Notes: generated from the sequence alone by a model not told the origin. A stretch of 64,000 bases of DNA from Actinopolymorpha singaporensis (GCF_900104745.1 NZ_LT629732.1:5009981-5073980); one strand, 5' to 3'; shown: positions 27,410 to 41,200, numbered from the stretch's first letter. Numbers and translations: made by a program.

Positions 27410-29161
27410 TCAGAGGTACTGGCCGGTGTTGGCGACCGTGTCGATCGAACGGCCGGCGTCGGCCCCTTCCTTGCCCTGGATGAGCGTACGGATGAAGACG
27501 ATCCGCTCGCCCTTCTTGCCCGAGATCCGCGCCCAGTCGTCGGGGTTGGTCGTGTTGGGCAGGTCCTCGTTCTCCTTGAACTCGTCGACGCAGGCCTGCA
27601 GCAGGTGCTGGACGCGGACGCCCTTCTGCTGCAACTCGAGGAAGTCCTTGATGGCCATCTTCTTGGCCCGGCTGACGATGTTCTCGATCATGGCGCCGGA
27701 GTTGAAGTCCTTGAAGTACAGGACCTCCTTGTCACCGTTGGCGTAGGTGACCTCCAGGAAGCGGTTATCCTCCAGCTCGGAGTACATCCGCTCCACGGTG
27801 CGCTGGATCATGCCGCTGACGCAGGCGTCCCGGTTGCCGCCGAACTCGCCCAGGTCGTCCTCGTGCAGCGGCAGGGTGGCGGTGAGGTACTTCGCGAAGA
27901 TGTCCCGGGCGGCCTCGGCGTCGGGGCGCTCGATCTTGATCTTCACGTCCAGCCGGCCCGGCCGCAGGATCGCCGGGTCGATCATGTCCTCGCGGTTGGA
28001 GGCGCCGATGACGATGACGTTCTCCAGCCCCTCCACGCCGTCGATCTCCGACAGCAGCTGCGGGACGATGGTGTTTTCCACGTCGGAGGAGACGCCCGAG
28101 CCGCGGGTGCGGAAGAGGGAGTCCATCTCGTCGAAGAACACGATGACCGGCGTGCCCTCGCCGGCCTTCTCCCGGGCCCGCTGGAACACCAGGCGGATGT
28201 GCCGCTCGGTCTCGCCGACGTACTTGTTGAGCAGCTCGGGGCCCTTGATGTTGAGGAAGTAGCTCTTCCCCTCGGTCTTGGCGTCGCGCACCGCCACCTG
28301 CTTGGCGAGGGAGTTGGCGACGGCCTTGGCGATGAGCGTCTTGCCGCACCCGGGCGGACCGTACAGCAGTACGCCCTTGGGCGCCTTCAGCTCGTGCTCG
28401 CGGAACAGGTCGGCGTGGAGGTAGGGCAGCTCCACCGCGTCGCGGATCTGCTCGATCTGGTTGCGCAGACCGCCGATGTCCTCGTACTGGATGTCGGGGA
28501 CCTCTTCGAGGATCAGCTCCTCGACCTCGGTCTTCGGGATCCGCTCGTAGACGTAGCCGGAGCGGGGCTCGAACAGCAACGAGTCGCCGGCCCGGATCGG
28601 GGTGTCCCGCAGGGGCTCGGCGAGCCGGGCGATGCGTTCGTCGTCGGTGTGCCCGATGACCAGCGCGCGGTCGCCGTCCTCCAGCAACTCCTTGAGCATG
28701 ACGACTTCGCCGACCTGCTCGTAGGACAGCGCGCGGACGACGTTGAAGGACTCGTTGAGCATGACCTCCTGGCCCGGGCGGAGCTCGTCGAGGTCGATGC
28801 TGGGGCTGACCGTCACCCGGAGCTTGCGGCCACCGGTGTAGACGTCGGCGCTGTCGTCGTCGTTTCGGTTGATGAAGATTCCGAAGCTCGCGGGCGGCTG
28901 GGCAAGTCGGTCCACCTCGTCCTTGAGGGTGACGATCTGCTCCCTGGCCTCCCGGAGCGTTCCCGCCAGGCGTTCGTTCTGTGCCGTGACGTTGGCCAAC
29001 ATCGCCTGCGCCTCGGCGAGCCGCTGCTCGAGTTGCCGGCTGTCGCGCGGCTGCTCCGCGAGCCGCCGGCGCAGTGCCGCGACCTCTTCCTCGAGGTAGG
29101 TGACCTGGCTGGCGAGCTCGTCCGGCGAGCGCGCCTCGCGTCGGTCGTCTGGTGCGGGCAC
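27410..29161 (-). CDS. arc: Proteasome-associated AAA+ ATPase ARC/Mpa
   Basis: 583 residues from GTG at 29161 (GGAGGT 7 nt upstream). N-terminal coiled coil (about 18-88) that captures Pup, tandem OB domains (about 90-235), AAA+ domain with Walker A GPPGCGKT (268-275) and Walker B FFDEMD (342-347), and a C-terminal QYL that opens the proteasome gate. Unfolds pupylated proteins. The upstream frame stays open for 150 codons but looks non-coding. Confidence 0.96.
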   Translation of the reverse strand: MPAPDDRREARSPDELASQVTYLEEEVAALRRRLAEQPRDSRQLEQRLAEAQAMLANVTAQNERLAGTLREAREQIVTLKDEVDRLAQPPASFGIFINRNDDDSADVYTGGRKLRVTVSPSIDLDELRPGQEVMLNESFNVVRALSYEQVGEVVMLKELLEDGDRALVIGHTDDERIARLAEPLRDTPIRAGDSLLFEPRSGYVYERIPKTEVEELILEEVPDIQYEDIGGLRNQIEQIRDAVELPYLHADLFREHELKAPKGVLLYGPPGCGKTLIAKAVANSLAKQVAVRDAKTEGKSYFLNIKGPELLNKYVGETERHIRLVFQRAREKAGEGTPVIVFFDEMDSLFRTRGSGVSSDVENTIVPQLLSEIDGVEGLENVIVIGASNREDMIDPAILRPGRLDVKIKIERPDAEAARDIFAKYLTATLPLHEDDLGEFGGNRDACVSGMIQRTVERMYSELEDNRFLEVTYANGDKEVLYFKDFNSGAMIENIVSRAKKMAIKDFLELQQKGVRVQHLLQACVDEFKENEDLPNTTNPDDWARISGKKGERIVFIRTLIQGKEGADAGRSIDTVANTGQYL

Positions 29162-29263
29162 GTCCCTCACCTCCCCAGTCACTGTGCTGTCCGCGCCCGT
29201 GCAAGCGCATGAACGTGGATCTCGCTGGTGTCCGCGCCGAGCCGGTGCGCCGACGCCTCTGAC

Positions 29264-29286
29264 CTTATATCTCCCCACCACCGACA
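29264..29286 (-). promoter_or_regulatory. Possible promoter of the ARC gene with a TGTCGGTG box
   Basis: On the minus strand TGTCGGTG (29279-29286) is followed after 9 nt by TATAAG (29264-29269), in an AT-richer patch about 100 bp before the ARC start. The spacing is 9 rather than 8 and the hexamer ends in G, so this is an imperfect match to the PafBC-type promoter. The 352-bp region 29162-29513 otherwise holds only this and the trmI terminator. Confidence 0.4.
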
Positions 29287-29478
29287 GGTCACGCCCACAA
29301 GTCAGAACGTCACAAACCGATGGCGAATCGTGGCCGTTTCTTACACGCCAGGGGCCTACGGCCTTCCACAGTACGGGCCGGAGCCATCTTCGCCACCACG
29401 TTCGCCGGCGCATTCGGTGGCCGCGTCCGCTTCCGCGAGGGTTGTGCCGCAACGATCCGCGGGACGTGCTGCGGTCAT

Positions 29479-29500
29479 CCCCGGACGAAACGTCCCGGGG
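29479..29500 (-). terminator. Hairpin after trmI
   Basis: A 9-bp GC-rich stem with a single-base bulge (29479-29487 with 29491-29500) and a 3-nt loop, starting 14 bp past the trmI stop. Placed to end trmI transcription before the ARC promoter. Confidence 0.45.
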
Positions 29501-29513
29501 CCGCCTCCGGGAG

Positions 29514-33031
<3,518 letters not shown>

Positions 33032-33069
33032 GCAGGTCCCAGGCACCCCCGGAGGCTGGGGGTGGCGCC

Positions 33070-34473
33070 GTGAGTCCGGCAGCCTACGCTCGGACCGTGC
33101 GCGGTACCGATGTCCGAGACTGGCTTCGAGGCCGCCCCGACCTGGTGGACGGGGCGGTCGCGTTCGTGCTCGTGATCGCCAGCATCGCCGGACTGAACTA
33201 CCGCTCCTACGCCGGGATCACGTTCCGCCCGCCGGACGCCTGCGGGTTGGTGCTCGCCGTCCTCGTCGCCGCGCCGCTCGCCCTGCGCCGGCGGTTCCCC
33301 GTGACGGTCGCGCTGGTCGTGATCTCGGCGTACATGACGCTCGGGTTCGCCGGCTACAGCTCCTCGGTCGGCTCGGTGGCGGCCCTGCTGGTGATCTACA
33401 CCGTCGGCGCGCACAGCACCGCGGCCCGCAGCCTCGCGGTCACCGTGGCGACGACCATCGCCTCCATCGTCTTCCTCTACGTGCGGCGGGACGCCTACGC
33501 CTCGATCGGCATGACGTTCGACGCGATCACGGTCGGCCTGCAGCTCCTGGTCTACGGCGGCACGTGGAGCGTCGCCCGGGCCATGCGTGCCCGGCGGCGC
33601 TACCTGGTCGCGCTGGAGGACCGCGCCAACCGGCTGGAGCGTGCCGCATCCGCGGAGGTCCGCGCGGCGCTGGCGGAGGAACGCGCCCGGATGGCCCGGG
33701 AGCTGCACGACGTGGTGGCCCACCACGTGAGCGTGATGACGGTGCAGGCTGCCGCAGCGCGGCGGACGATCACCCGTGCACCCGAGCGCAGCGTCGAGGC
33801 CATGCGGGCGGTGGAGGAGACCGGGCGGGAGGCGCTGGAGGAGATGCGCCGCATCGTGGGTGCGCTCCGCGCCGCCGACCAGGACGAGCCGGGCAACGTC
33901 CAGCTGTCGCCACGTGCCGGCGTCGCCGAACTCGGGCCACTGCTGGACCGGGCGAGGGAGGCCGGCCTGCAGGTCGATCTCACCGTCGTCGGCGAGCCGC
34001 GCCCGCTGACGTCCGGTGTCGACCTGGCGATCTTCCGGGTGGTCCAGGAGGCCCTGACGAACACGCTGAAACACGCCGGCCCCACCCGGGCCGCCGTGTT
34101 GCTGCGGTACGAACCCGATGCGGTCGTCGTGGGCGTCACCGACGACGGCAGCCCGCGGCGCGGGCCGTTGCACCGCGCCGACGACGCCGACCGGCTCGAC
34201 CACGGGCTCGGGCACGGACTTGTCGGTATGCGCGAACGCGTGACGCTGAACGGAGGCACCTTGTACACAGGTTCCCGGATGGTCGGTGGGTTCGAAGTCC
34301 TCGCCACCCTGCCGTCGACCGAGGCCGGCACACCGGACCCAAGCAACTCGAGCGACTCGGACGGCCCGAACAACCGGAGCGACTCGCACCGCTTGCACGG
34401 CTCGCACGGCTCCGGTGAGCTGAGGGAAGGCGCACGCGCCGGCCAGGCGACGGTGAACGAGGTGCGGTCGTGA
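33070..34473 (+). CDS. Sensor histidine kinase (HisKA_3, NarL-type system)
   Basis: 467 residues from GTG at 33070 (GTG 33097 possible). Four or five N-terminal membrane helices (about 25-170) with little periplasmic loop, a coiled segment, then the HisKA_3 dimerisation domain with phosphoacceptor H213 (ERARMARELHDVVAHHVSVM) and an HATPase_c domain (FRVVQEALTNTLKHAG, DDGSPRRG, GHGLVGMRERV). A Ser/Asn/His-rich tail of about 60 residues with direct repeats is unusual. Likely senses envelope state. Overlaps the response regulator gene by 4 bp. Confidence 0.9.
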   Translation: MSPAAYARTVRGTDVRDWLRGRPDLVDGAVAFVLVIASIAGLNYRSYAGITFRPPDACGLVLAVLVAAPLALRRRFPVTVALVVISAYMTLGFAGYSSSVGSVAALLVIYTVGAHSTAARSLAVTVATTIASIVFLYVRRDAYASIGMTFDAITVGLQLLVYGGTWSVARAMRARRRYLVALEDRANRLERAASAEVRAALAEERARMARELHDVVAHHVSVMTVQAAAARRTITRAPERSVEAMRAVEETGREALEEMRRIVGALRAADQDEPGNVQLSPRAGVAELGPLLDRAREAGLQVDLTVVGEPRPLTSGVDLAIFRVVQEALTNTLKHAGPTRAAVLLRYEPDAVVVGVTDDGSPRRGPLHRADDADRLDHGLGHGLVGMRERVTLNGGTLYTGSRMVGGFEVLATLPSTEAGTPDPSNSSDSDGPNNRSDSHRLHGSHGSGELREGARAGQATVNEVRS

Positions 34474-35183
34474 CGCCTGCCGAGGACGGTCCGGCCACGC
34501 CGGCGGTGGGGACGCCGGTACGCGTTCTCCTGGTCGACGACCAGCCACTGCTGCGGACGGGGTTCCGGATGATCCTCGAGTCCGAGCCGGACATCGCGGT
34601 CGTCGGTGAGGCCGGTGACGGGCAGAAGGCGGTGACGGAGGCCCGCGCCCTGCAACCGGACGTCGTCCTGATGGACATCCGGATGCCCCGGATGGACGGC
34701 GTGGAGGCCACCCGGCTGATCACCGGGACCGAACGAGGCGGAACCGTCCGGGTGCTGGTGCTCACCACGTTCGACCTCGACGAGTACGTCGTGGACGCGT
34801 TGCGCGCCGGCGCCTCGGGCTTCCTGCTGAAGGACGTGCCGCCGGAGGATCTCGCCGACGCCATCCGCATCGTGGCCCGGGGCGAGGCGGTCGTCGCGCC
34901 GACCGTGACCCGTCGGTTGCTCGACCGGTTCGCGACCGTGCTGCCGTCGACGAGCAGGGAGTCGGCGCAGGAGCTCGCCCACCTCACCGAACGCGAACGC
35001 GAGGTGCTGCGGCTGATGTCCCGCGGCATGTCCAACGCCGAGATCGCCGGCGAGCTGTACGTCTCGGAGACGACGGTGAAGACCCACGTCGGCAACGTGC
35101 TGGCCAAGCTGGGGCTGCGCGACCGAGTGCAGGCGGTGGTGTTCGCCTACGAGAGCGGGCTGGTGCGCCCCGGCGGCCGCTGA
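34470..35183 (+). CDS. NarL/LuxR-family response regulator
   Basis: 237 residues. Receiver domain with DD at 23-24, phosphoacceptor D69 (VVLMDIRMPRMDG) and K near 119 (GFLLKDVPPEDL), then a LuxR-type HTH (LTEREREVLRLMSRGMSNAEIAGELYVSETTVKTHVGNVLAKL). Partner of the preceding kinase. Its last 37 bp overlap the end of the convergent MFS gene. Confidence 0.94.
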   Translation: MTPAEDGPATPAVGTPVRVLLVDDQPLLRTGFRMILESEPDIAVVGEAGDGQKAVTEARALQPDVVLMDIRMPRMDGVEATRLITGTERGGTVRVLVLTTFDLDEYVVDALRAGASGFLLKDVPPEDLADAIRIVARGEAVVAPTVTRRLLDRFATVLPSTSRESAQELAHLTEREREVLRLMSRGMSNAEIAGELYVSETTVKTHVGNVLAKLGLRDRVQAVVFAYESGLVRPGGR

Positions 35184-36520
35184 GGGCTCGCGGGGCGCGG
35201 GCGCGAGGCGAGGAGCACCACCAAGGGTGCGACGGCGATCAGCCCGGCGACGAACGCGACCAGGACGTACCCCCCGCCGGCGAACACCGCTCCGGAGGCC
35301 AGGCCGGCCGACGCCGACGAGCCCCACACCACCGCGTCCACCGTGCCCTGGACCTGGCTGCGCACCCCGGCCGGCAGCTCCCGGCTCAGGATCGCGCTGC
35401 CCCCGACGAAGCAGAGGTTCCAGCCGTAGCCGAGCAGGAACAACGCCAGCGGGATCCCGACCGTGTGCGACGTGGGCGCCGCCATGGCCAGAGCGGCGGA
35501 GCCGATCAGTGCGCCCGCGCCGACGCTGGTCACGGTCCGGCCGCCGAGCCGGTCGGTGAGCCGTCCGGACAGGGGTGACAGCGCGAACATCCCGGCCAGG
35601 TGAGCACTCAGCACCCAGCCCACGACGTCCAGGCCCTGCCCGTGCCGGTGCAGCTGGAGCGGGGTCATCGTCATCACCGCGACCATCGCCAGCTGGGCCG
35701 ACACCATGCCCGCCAGCGCGACCCGTACCGCCGGCAGCCGAAGGACGCGGCCGACCTCACCTGGTCGAGGGCGCTCCCGGGTGCGCGTGCCGCCGCGACC
35801 GGCCCGGGGCAGCAGGCCGGCCACCGCCAGGGCCGCGCCGGTGGTGAGGATCGCCAGCACGTAGGTGCCGGCGTACTCCGGAATCCCGGCGCGCGCTGAC
35901 AGGCGTGCCGCCGGCGAGATCAGGCTCGGCCCGACGAGCGCACCGACGGTGCTTCCCCACACCACCAGGCTGAGCACGAACGCCTTGCGGTCGGCCGGGT
36001 GCAGGTCGGCCACGGCGTAGCGGGACAGCTGGGCGCCGCCGTTGCCGATGCCGAGCAGCACCATGCCCACCGCCAGCAGCGGAAGGACCGCCATCCCGAC
36101 CGCGACGGCACCCACCAGGGCCCCCAGGGCGGCCACCGCGTATCCGGTCCGGAGCCCGGTGCGCCGGCCACGGCTGCGCATGAGTGCGGACAGCCCCAGC
36201 GCACCCAGAGCGGTGCCGACAACGCCGGCAGCGCTCGGCACGCCGCTCCACGCGGGGCCGTACCGGTCGCTCGCGAGCAGGCTGCCGACAGTGCCGGCGG
36301 GCACCATCGAGACGTTCATCAACACGACGCCGGTGACCAGCGCGAGGGTCGACCTGCGCCGGGTGCCGACGTCGTGCAGTCTGGTCTCGTCGGCCGGGAG
36401 GGCTGGCTGGGCTGGGTCGGCTGGTTGGGCTGGGTCGGCTGGTTGGGCTGGGTCGGCGAGCGGCACCGCGGGTGCGCCGAGCCTGCCAGGACGGGCGGAA
36501 TCACCTTCGGACGCGGGCAT
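35147..36520 (-). CDS. MFS transporter
   Basis: 457 residues from ATG at 36520, twelve predicted membrane helices. Recognisable pieces: an N-terminal Pro/Ala-rich tail with ADPAQP repeats (about 20-40), LLASDRYGPAWSGVPSAAGVVGTALGAL, RSRGRRTGLRTGYAVA in the loop between helices 2 and 3, and LSPLSGRLTDRLGGRTV. Substrate unknown; drug or metabolite efflux is the usual role of this type. Stop codon falls inside the convergent response-regulator gene. Confidence 0.85.
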   Translation of the reverse strand: MPASEGDSARPGRLGAPAVPLADPAQPADPAQPADPAQPALPADETRLHDVGTRRRSTLALVTGVVLMNVSMVPAGTVGSLLASDRYGPAWSGVPSAAGVVGTALGALGLSALMRSRGRRTGLRTGYAVAALGALVGAVAVGMAVLPLLAVGMVLLGIGNGGAQLSRYAVADLHPADRKAFVLSLVVWGSTVGALVGPSLISPAARLSARAGIPEYAGTYVLAILTTGAALAVAGLLPRAGRGGTRTRERPRPGEVGRVLRLPAVRVALAGMVSAQLAMVAVMTMTPLQLHRHGQGLDVVGWVLSAHLAGMFALSPLSGRLTDRLGGRTVTSVGAGALIGSAALAMAAPTSHTVGIPLALFLLGYGWNLCFVGGSAILSRELPAGVRSQVQGTVDAVVWGSSASAGLASGAVFAGGGYVLVAFVAGLIAVAPLVVLLASRPRPASPQRPPGRTSPLS

Positions 36521-36612
36521 GCCGCAGAGCCTAGAGCGGCCAGCCGACAGTGCTCGGGTGGCCGTCGTACGCCGGTCGTACAGCAGTCGTACGGCCGTCC
36601 TACGGCAGTGGC

Positions 36613-37926
36613 TCAGTACAGGTGGCAGGCGACGTCGACACCGTCGGCACGGCGCAGTCGCGGGTCCTCGCCGTCGTGGAAGTCGACCACGACGCCGTCT
36701 CCCTCGACCTCCACGCTTCGCACGCCACGCCACAGCGGCTCGTCCGGGTCGGCGGTGCGCACGCGGTCCAGCAACGCGGCGACGTCCTCCGGCGCCCTCC
36801 CCCGGCCAGGCTTCAGGACGGCCCGGTGCCCGGGCAGGGCCAGCTCCTCGAGGTTGCCGACGGTGTCGCGTTCGGCCGCGTAGGTCTCCTCGTCCAGCCC
36901 CAGCCAGTGCTCCTCGAGCAGGGTGCGCAGGTCGCGGTTCTCCCAGCCGCACCGGTCGAAAGCCGCCGGGCACCGCGGGTGGAACGAACATCCCAGCGGA
37001 GGTGCGGCGGCGTCCGGGATCTCCCCGCGCGGCAGGTCACGCGGCACCGTACTGCTCGGGTCGGGCTCGGGGATCGCGCGCAGCAACGCCTTGGTGTACG
37101 GGTGTTTGGGCGCGGCGAAGATCTCCTCGGTGGGGCCGATCTCGACCACCCGGCCGAGGTACATGATCGCCACCCGGTCGCAGAAGAACTTCGCCGTGGC
37201 CAGGTCGTGGGTGATGTAGACGTAGGTGAGGTCGAGGCGGCTCTTCAGCTCCAGCATCAGCTCGAGGATCTTGGCCCGCACACTCATGTCCAGCATCGAG
37301 ATCGGCTCGTCGGCGACCAGCAGCTCCGGGTCGAGAATGACCGCTCGCGCCATCACGGCGCGCTGCTTCTGCCCGCCGGACAGGTCGCTCGGGTACTTCG
37401 ACAGGAACCTCTCGACCGGCGCCAAGCCGACGGCCTCCAGCGCCTCGACCACCCTGGCCCGGCGTTCGGCTTTCCCGTCTGCCAGCTTGTGGATGCGCAG
37501 GGGGTGCCCGACCGCGGTCTCGATGTCCATCGACGGGTTGAGCGCGGCGCTCGGGTCCTGGAACACCATCTGCAGCTTGCGGCGCAGCGGGCGCAGCCGG
37601 CGTTCGGACAGCTCGCCGAGGTCGTGGTCGCGGTAGCGGATCGACCCTCCGGTCGGTCGGACCAGGCCGAGCAGCGCCCGGCCGAGAGTGGTCTTCCCGC
37701 TGCCGGACTCGCCCACCAGGCCGAGCACCTCGCCCTTGTGCAGCTGGAACGACACACCGTCCACGGCCTTGACGACCTCGCCGCCTCCGCCGAACATCCG
37801 GCCCAGCGAGCTGCCCTGCAGGGCGTAGTGCACCTCGAGGTCGCGGACGTCCATCAGGACCTCGCGCTCGGCGAGCGGCGGCGAGACGACACCGGCCGCG
37901 TTCGTGGGCTCAGGCTTCGTCGGCAA
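36613..37926 (-). CDS. Oligopeptide/dipeptide ABC transporter ATP-binding protein (OppF-type)
   Basis: 437 residues. Walker A GESGSGKT (72-79), Q-loop VFQDP, signature LSGGQKQR, Walker [11 protein letters not shown], and the oligo_HPY C-terminal region ([30 protein letters not shown]). A further C-terminal extension of about 100 residues, ending VDVACHLY, is longer than in most OppF proteins. Energises the transporter with the preceding OppD-like subunit, overlapping it by 17 bp. Confidence 0.92.
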   Translation of the reverse strand: MPTKPEPTNAAGVVSPPLAEREVLMDVRDLEVHYALQGSSLGRMFGGGGEVVKAVDGVSFQLHKGEVLGLVGESGSGKTTLGRALLGLVRPTGGSIRYRDHDLGELSERRLRPLRRKLQMVFQDPSAALNPSMDIETAVGHPLRIHKLADGKAERRARVVEALEAVGLAPVERFLSKYPSDLSGGQKQRAVMARAVILDPELLVADEPISMLDMSVRAKILELMLELKSRLDLTYVYITHDLATAKFFCDRVAIMYLGRVVEIGPTEEIFAAPKHPYTKALLRAIPEPDPSSTVPRDLPRGEIPDAAAPPLGCSFHPRCPAAFDRCGWENRDLRTLLEEHWLGLDEETYAAERDTVGNLEELALPGHRAVLKPGRGRAPEDVAALLDRVRTADPDEPLWRGVRSVEVEGDGVVVDFHDGEDPRLRRADGVDVACHLY

Positions 37927-38998
37927 CGCTGATCTCCTCCCGGACCAGGGGCGCGGTGCCCTCCTCGGTCAGCAGCTCCGAAGGCCCGTGCAGCCAGCAC
38001 GCGACCCGGGTGCCCTCCGGCGTGCGGACCTCCACCGGGTCCTGGCGCGGGCAGGCCACCATCGCGTCCGGGCACCGGGGGTGGAACGTGCATCCGCTGG
38101 GCGGCTCGACCAGGTCCGGCGGGGCACCGGGGATGTAGTGCAGCCCGGTGGTCTGCAGCGAGATCGTCGAACGCAGCAGCTCACGCGTGTAGGGGTGCCG
38201 CGGCCGGGAGAACACCTCGCGCGCGTCGCCCTCCTCGGCGATGTGCCCGGCGTACATCACCGCCACCCGGTCGCAGGCCTCGGCCACGATGCCGAGGTTG
38301 TGGGTGATCAGCAACAGTGCGGTGTCGAAGTTGCGCCGCAGGTCGGCGAGGATGCCGATGATCTGCGCCTCGACCAGGACGTCCAGCGCGGTGGTGGGTT
38401 CGTCGGCCACCACGAACGCCGGCCGCAGCACCAGTGCGAGCGCGATCATGATCCGCTGCCGCATGCCGCCGGAGAACTCGTGCGGGTACGCGCGGTAGCG
38501 CGAGGGCGGGATGCCCATCCGCCGCAGCGTGTCGATCGAACGCCGCCGGATCTCCTCCTTGCCCAGGCCCGGCTCGTGCGTGCGCAGGGTCTCCTCGAAG
38601 TGCTCGCTGACCCGCATCAGCGGATTGAGCCGGGTCAGCGGCTCCTGGAAGATCATGCCGAGCTCCGGCCCGCGCAGGCGTTCGAGTTCGCGCCGGCCGC
38701 AGGTGAGCAGGTCGCGGCCGGCGAACTCGATCTCGCCGTCGGCCTTCGCGCCGGGCGGCAGCAGCCCGAGCACACCACGGCCGAGGGTCGACTTGCCGCA
38801 GCCGGACTCACCGACCAGGCCGAGCGTCTCCCCCGGACGCAGGTCGAACGAGACGCCGTCGACCGCGCGCACCGCGCCGCGCTCGGTGCCGTACCAGACC
38901 CGCAGGTCGTGTACGGACAGAACCGGCGTGTCCGCGCCCGCGGCCGCGCGTGAGTTCGTACGGCGTCCCCTGCCCGGGTTGGTCGTCGCTGCGTTCAC
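37910..38998 (-). CDS. Oligopeptide/dipeptide ABC transporter ATP-binding protein (OppD-type)
   Basis: 362 residues. Walker A GESGCGKS (63-70), signature FSGGMRQR, Walker B VADEPTTALD, and oligo_HPY features (HPYTRELLRSTISLQT, CTFHPRCPDAMVAC). Second ATPase of the operon. Starts in a 4-bp overlap with the upstream permease gene, indicating tight coupling. Confidence 0.93.
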   Translation of the reverse strand: MNAATTNPGRGRRTNSRAAAGADTPVLSVHDLRVWYGTERGAVRAVDGVSFDLRPGETLGLVGESGCGKSTLGRGVLGLLPPGAKADGEIEFAGRDLLTCGRRELERLRGPELGMIFQEPLTRLNPLMRVSEHFEETLRTHEPGLGKEEIRRRSIDTLRRMGIPPSRYRAYPHEFSGGMRQRIMIALALVLRPAFVVADEPTTALDVLVEAQIIGILADLRRNFDTALLLITHNLGIVAEACDRVAVMYAGHIAEEGDAREVFSRPRHPYTRELLRSTISLQTTGLHYIPGAPPDLVEPPSGCTFHPRCPDAMVACPRQDPVEVRTPEGTRVACWLHGPSELLTEEGTAPLVREEISVADEA

Positions 38999-40065
38999 TT
39001 GGCACCCTCCTCAGAGCCGGCGAGCTCCTCGCCCGGCCGAGCGCCCTTGCCGGCATCGGGTCCGGTCGCTGCACTGGTCCCGGGCCTGCGCGGCGGCAGC
39101 ACCACCGGGACGAGCCGGCGCACCCGCAACGTCGGGTTCAGCGTTTCGTTCAGCCCCTCACCGACGAACGTCAGCGCCATCACCAGCACCACGATCGCGA
39201 GGCCGGGGAACACCCCGGTCCACCAGATGCCCGACGCCGCGTCGTCCATGGCGCGGTTGAGGTCGTATCCCCACTCGGCGGCCTCGGTCGGCTGGATGCC
39301 GTAGCCCAGGAAGCCCAGCGCGGCCAGCGTGCCCACCGCGTCCGCGGCGTTCAGCGTGGCGATCACCGGCACGCTCTGCACGACGTTGGTGAACAGGTAG
39401 CGGGACATGATCGTGTGCGGCGGCGCGCCCAGTGCCCGGGCGGCCTCGACGTAGGTCGCCTGCTTCGCGCTCACCGTGCTGTTGCGCACCACCCGGAAGT
39501 ACTGCGGGATGTAGACCGCGGTGATCGCCGCGGCCGCCGTCGTCACCCCGCCGCCGAGCGAGTCCGAGAGCAGGAACGCCACCACGATCGCCAGCAGCAG
39601 ATAGGGGAACGCGAACAACGCGTCCATCACCAGCACCAGCAGGCGGTCCAGCCAGCCGCCCACGAAACCGGCGACCAGGCCGAGCACGACGCCGATCACG
39701 ATCGTCAGCACCAGGGAGAGGACGACGACCTTGAGTTCGGTACGCGCGCCCCAGACCACGCGGGAGAACACGTCGAAGGTCTGCACGCTCGTACCGAACA
39801 GGTGGGTGCCGGAAGGCGCCGCCTGCTTGGGGAAACGGCCGCCGCCGTCACTCACCTGGTCGAAGTCGTACGGCGCCACCAGCGGCGCGAAGATCGCGAT
39901 CAGGGCGATCAGTGCGGTGAGCGCCGTGCCGACGACCAGCATCGCCCGGGCCACGCCGGCGGACTGGCGGTACGGCGTGGCGATCATGGCGGCGACTCGG
40001 CCGGGCAGCGAACGCCGCGAGGAGGTGATCGGTCCGCCCGACTGGACGGTCGGGGTGATCGCCAT
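38995..40065 (-). CDS. Peptide ABC transporter permease (DppC/OppC-type)
   Basis: 356 residues from ATG at 40065. Six membrane helices; an N-terminal OppC_N-like part with HLFGTSVQTFDVFSRVVWGARTEL, the permease loop YVEAARALGAPPHTIMSRYLFTNV (EAA motif), and a Pro/Lys-rich cytoplasmic tail. Start overlaps the DppB-like stop by one base (TGATG). Confidence 0.92.
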   Translation of the reverse strand: MAITPTVQSGGPITSSRRSLPGRVAAMIATPYRQSAGVARAMLVVGTALTALIALIAIFAPLVAPYDFDQVSDGGGRFPKQAAPSGTHLFGTSVQTFDVFSRVVWGARTELKVVVLSLVLTIVIGVVLGLVAGFVGGWLDRLLVLVMDALFAFPYLLLAIVVAFLLSDSLGGGVTTAAAAITAVYIPQYFRVVRNSTVSAKQATYVEAARALGAPPHTIMSRYLFTNVVQSVPVIATLNAADAVGTLAALGFLGYGIQPTEAAEWGYDLNRAMDDAASGIWWTGVFPGLAIVVLVMALTFVGEGLNETLNPTLRVRRLVPVVLPPRRPGTSAATGPDAGKGARPGEELAGSEEGAK

Positions 40066-41093
40066 CAGTACCTCACCCTCGGGTCGATGAACGCGTTGAC
40101 GAGGTCGATGAGCAGGCTGATCCCGACCACGACGAGGGCGAAGATGGTCATGATGCCCTGGACGGCCACGTAGTCGCGGGCGTTGATGTACTGCACCAGC
40201 TGCGATCCGAGACCCGGCCAGCTGAACGTCGTCTCGGTGAGGATCGCACCGCCGAGCGACAGCGCCGCCTGCAGGCCGAGCACCGTGACGAACGGCACCA
40301 TGGCGTTGCGGAACGCGTGCTGGAAGACCACCCGCCGCTCGGCGATGCCGCGGGCCCGGGCGGCCTCCACGTAGTCGTCGCGCAACGTCTGGGCGACGTT
40401 GACCCGGATCAGCCGGATGAACACGCCGGTGATCAGCAGCCCCAGCGTGACCGCCGGCATCACCAGGTGCTTGAGCCCGTCGGCGAACGACCTGGTGTCG
40501 CCGGCGAGCAGGGCGTCGAGGAGGAAGATGTGGGTGACCGGCTCGACCGTCAGCTGCGCGATCGGGCTGGCTTGCTGTCCCGAGGGCAGCCAGCCGAGCT
40601 TGCCGGTGAAGATGATGATCGCCACCACGCCGACGAAGAAGACCGGTGCGGCGTAGGTGAAGACACCGAACACCCGGATCGCGACGTCGGCGATCGAGTC
40701 GCGGTAGCGCGCGGCCAGCAGGCCGAGCGGGATGCCGATGACGCACGCGACCACCAGGGCCGCCAGCGTGAGGCTCAACGTGGCCGCGCCGTTGACCAGC
40801 AGGATGTTCGTGATCGGCCGGTTGTCGCTGACCGCCGTGCCGAAGTCGCCGGTGAAGATGCGGCTGAGGTAGTGCCAGTACTGCACGAGGATCGGGTCGT
40901 CGTACCCGCCCGCCGCGCGTCGCCTGGCGAGCTCGGCCGCCGGCAACCGGCCGCCCAGGGCCGCCGACACCGGGTCGCCGGGGGCGACCCGCAGCAGCAG
41001 GAACACCAACGTGAGCAGGACGAACACGTTGGGAATCACCAGGAGCAGGCGGACGGCGAGATACCTCCGCAACGACCCTGATCGGCCGGCCAT
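40065..41093 (-). CDS. Peptide ABC transporter permease (DppB/OppB-type)
   Basis: 342 residues. Starts with RRYLAVRLLLVIPNVFVLLTLVFLLLRVAPGDPV, the DppB hallmark; EAA loop DYVEAARARGIAERRVVFQHAFRNAM; ends FIDPRVRY, the typical DppB terminus. First permease gene after the binding protein, separated by 131 bp containing a hairpin. Confidence 0.93.
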   Translation of the reverse strand: MAGRSGSLRRYLAVRLLLVIPNVFVLLTLVFLLLRVAPGDPVSAALGGRLPAAELARRRAAGGYDDPILVQYWHYLSRIFTGDFGTAVSDNRPITNILLVNGAATLSLTLAALVVACVIGIPLGLLAARYRDSIADVAIRVFGVFTYAAPVFFVGVVAIIIFTGKLGWLPSGQQASPIAQLTVEPVTHIFLLDALLAGDTRSFADGLKHLVMPAVTLGLLITGVFIRLIRVNVAQTLRDDYVEAARARGIAERRVVFQHAFRNAMVPFVTVLGLQAALSLGGAILTETTFSWPGLGSQLVQYINARDYVAVQGIMTIFALVVVGISLLIDLVNAFIDPRVRY

Positions 41094-41159
41094 GCCAAGC
41101 CACCTGACCTTTCCCGGTCATGACGAGCGTGCTGTCAACCCGGTCCTGACAGCCGGGCT

Positions 41160-41200
41160 CCGGTGGGTCCGCACACACTCTCGTACGTGCGGACCACCGG
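41160..41200 (-). terminator. Hairpin between binding-protein and permease genes
   Basis: Stem 41160-41173 with 41188-41200: 13 bp with one bulged base and a 14-nt loop. It lies just past the binding-protein stop and before the DppB start, so it probably stops or protects part of the transcript and lets the binding protein be made in excess. Confidence 0.5.
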
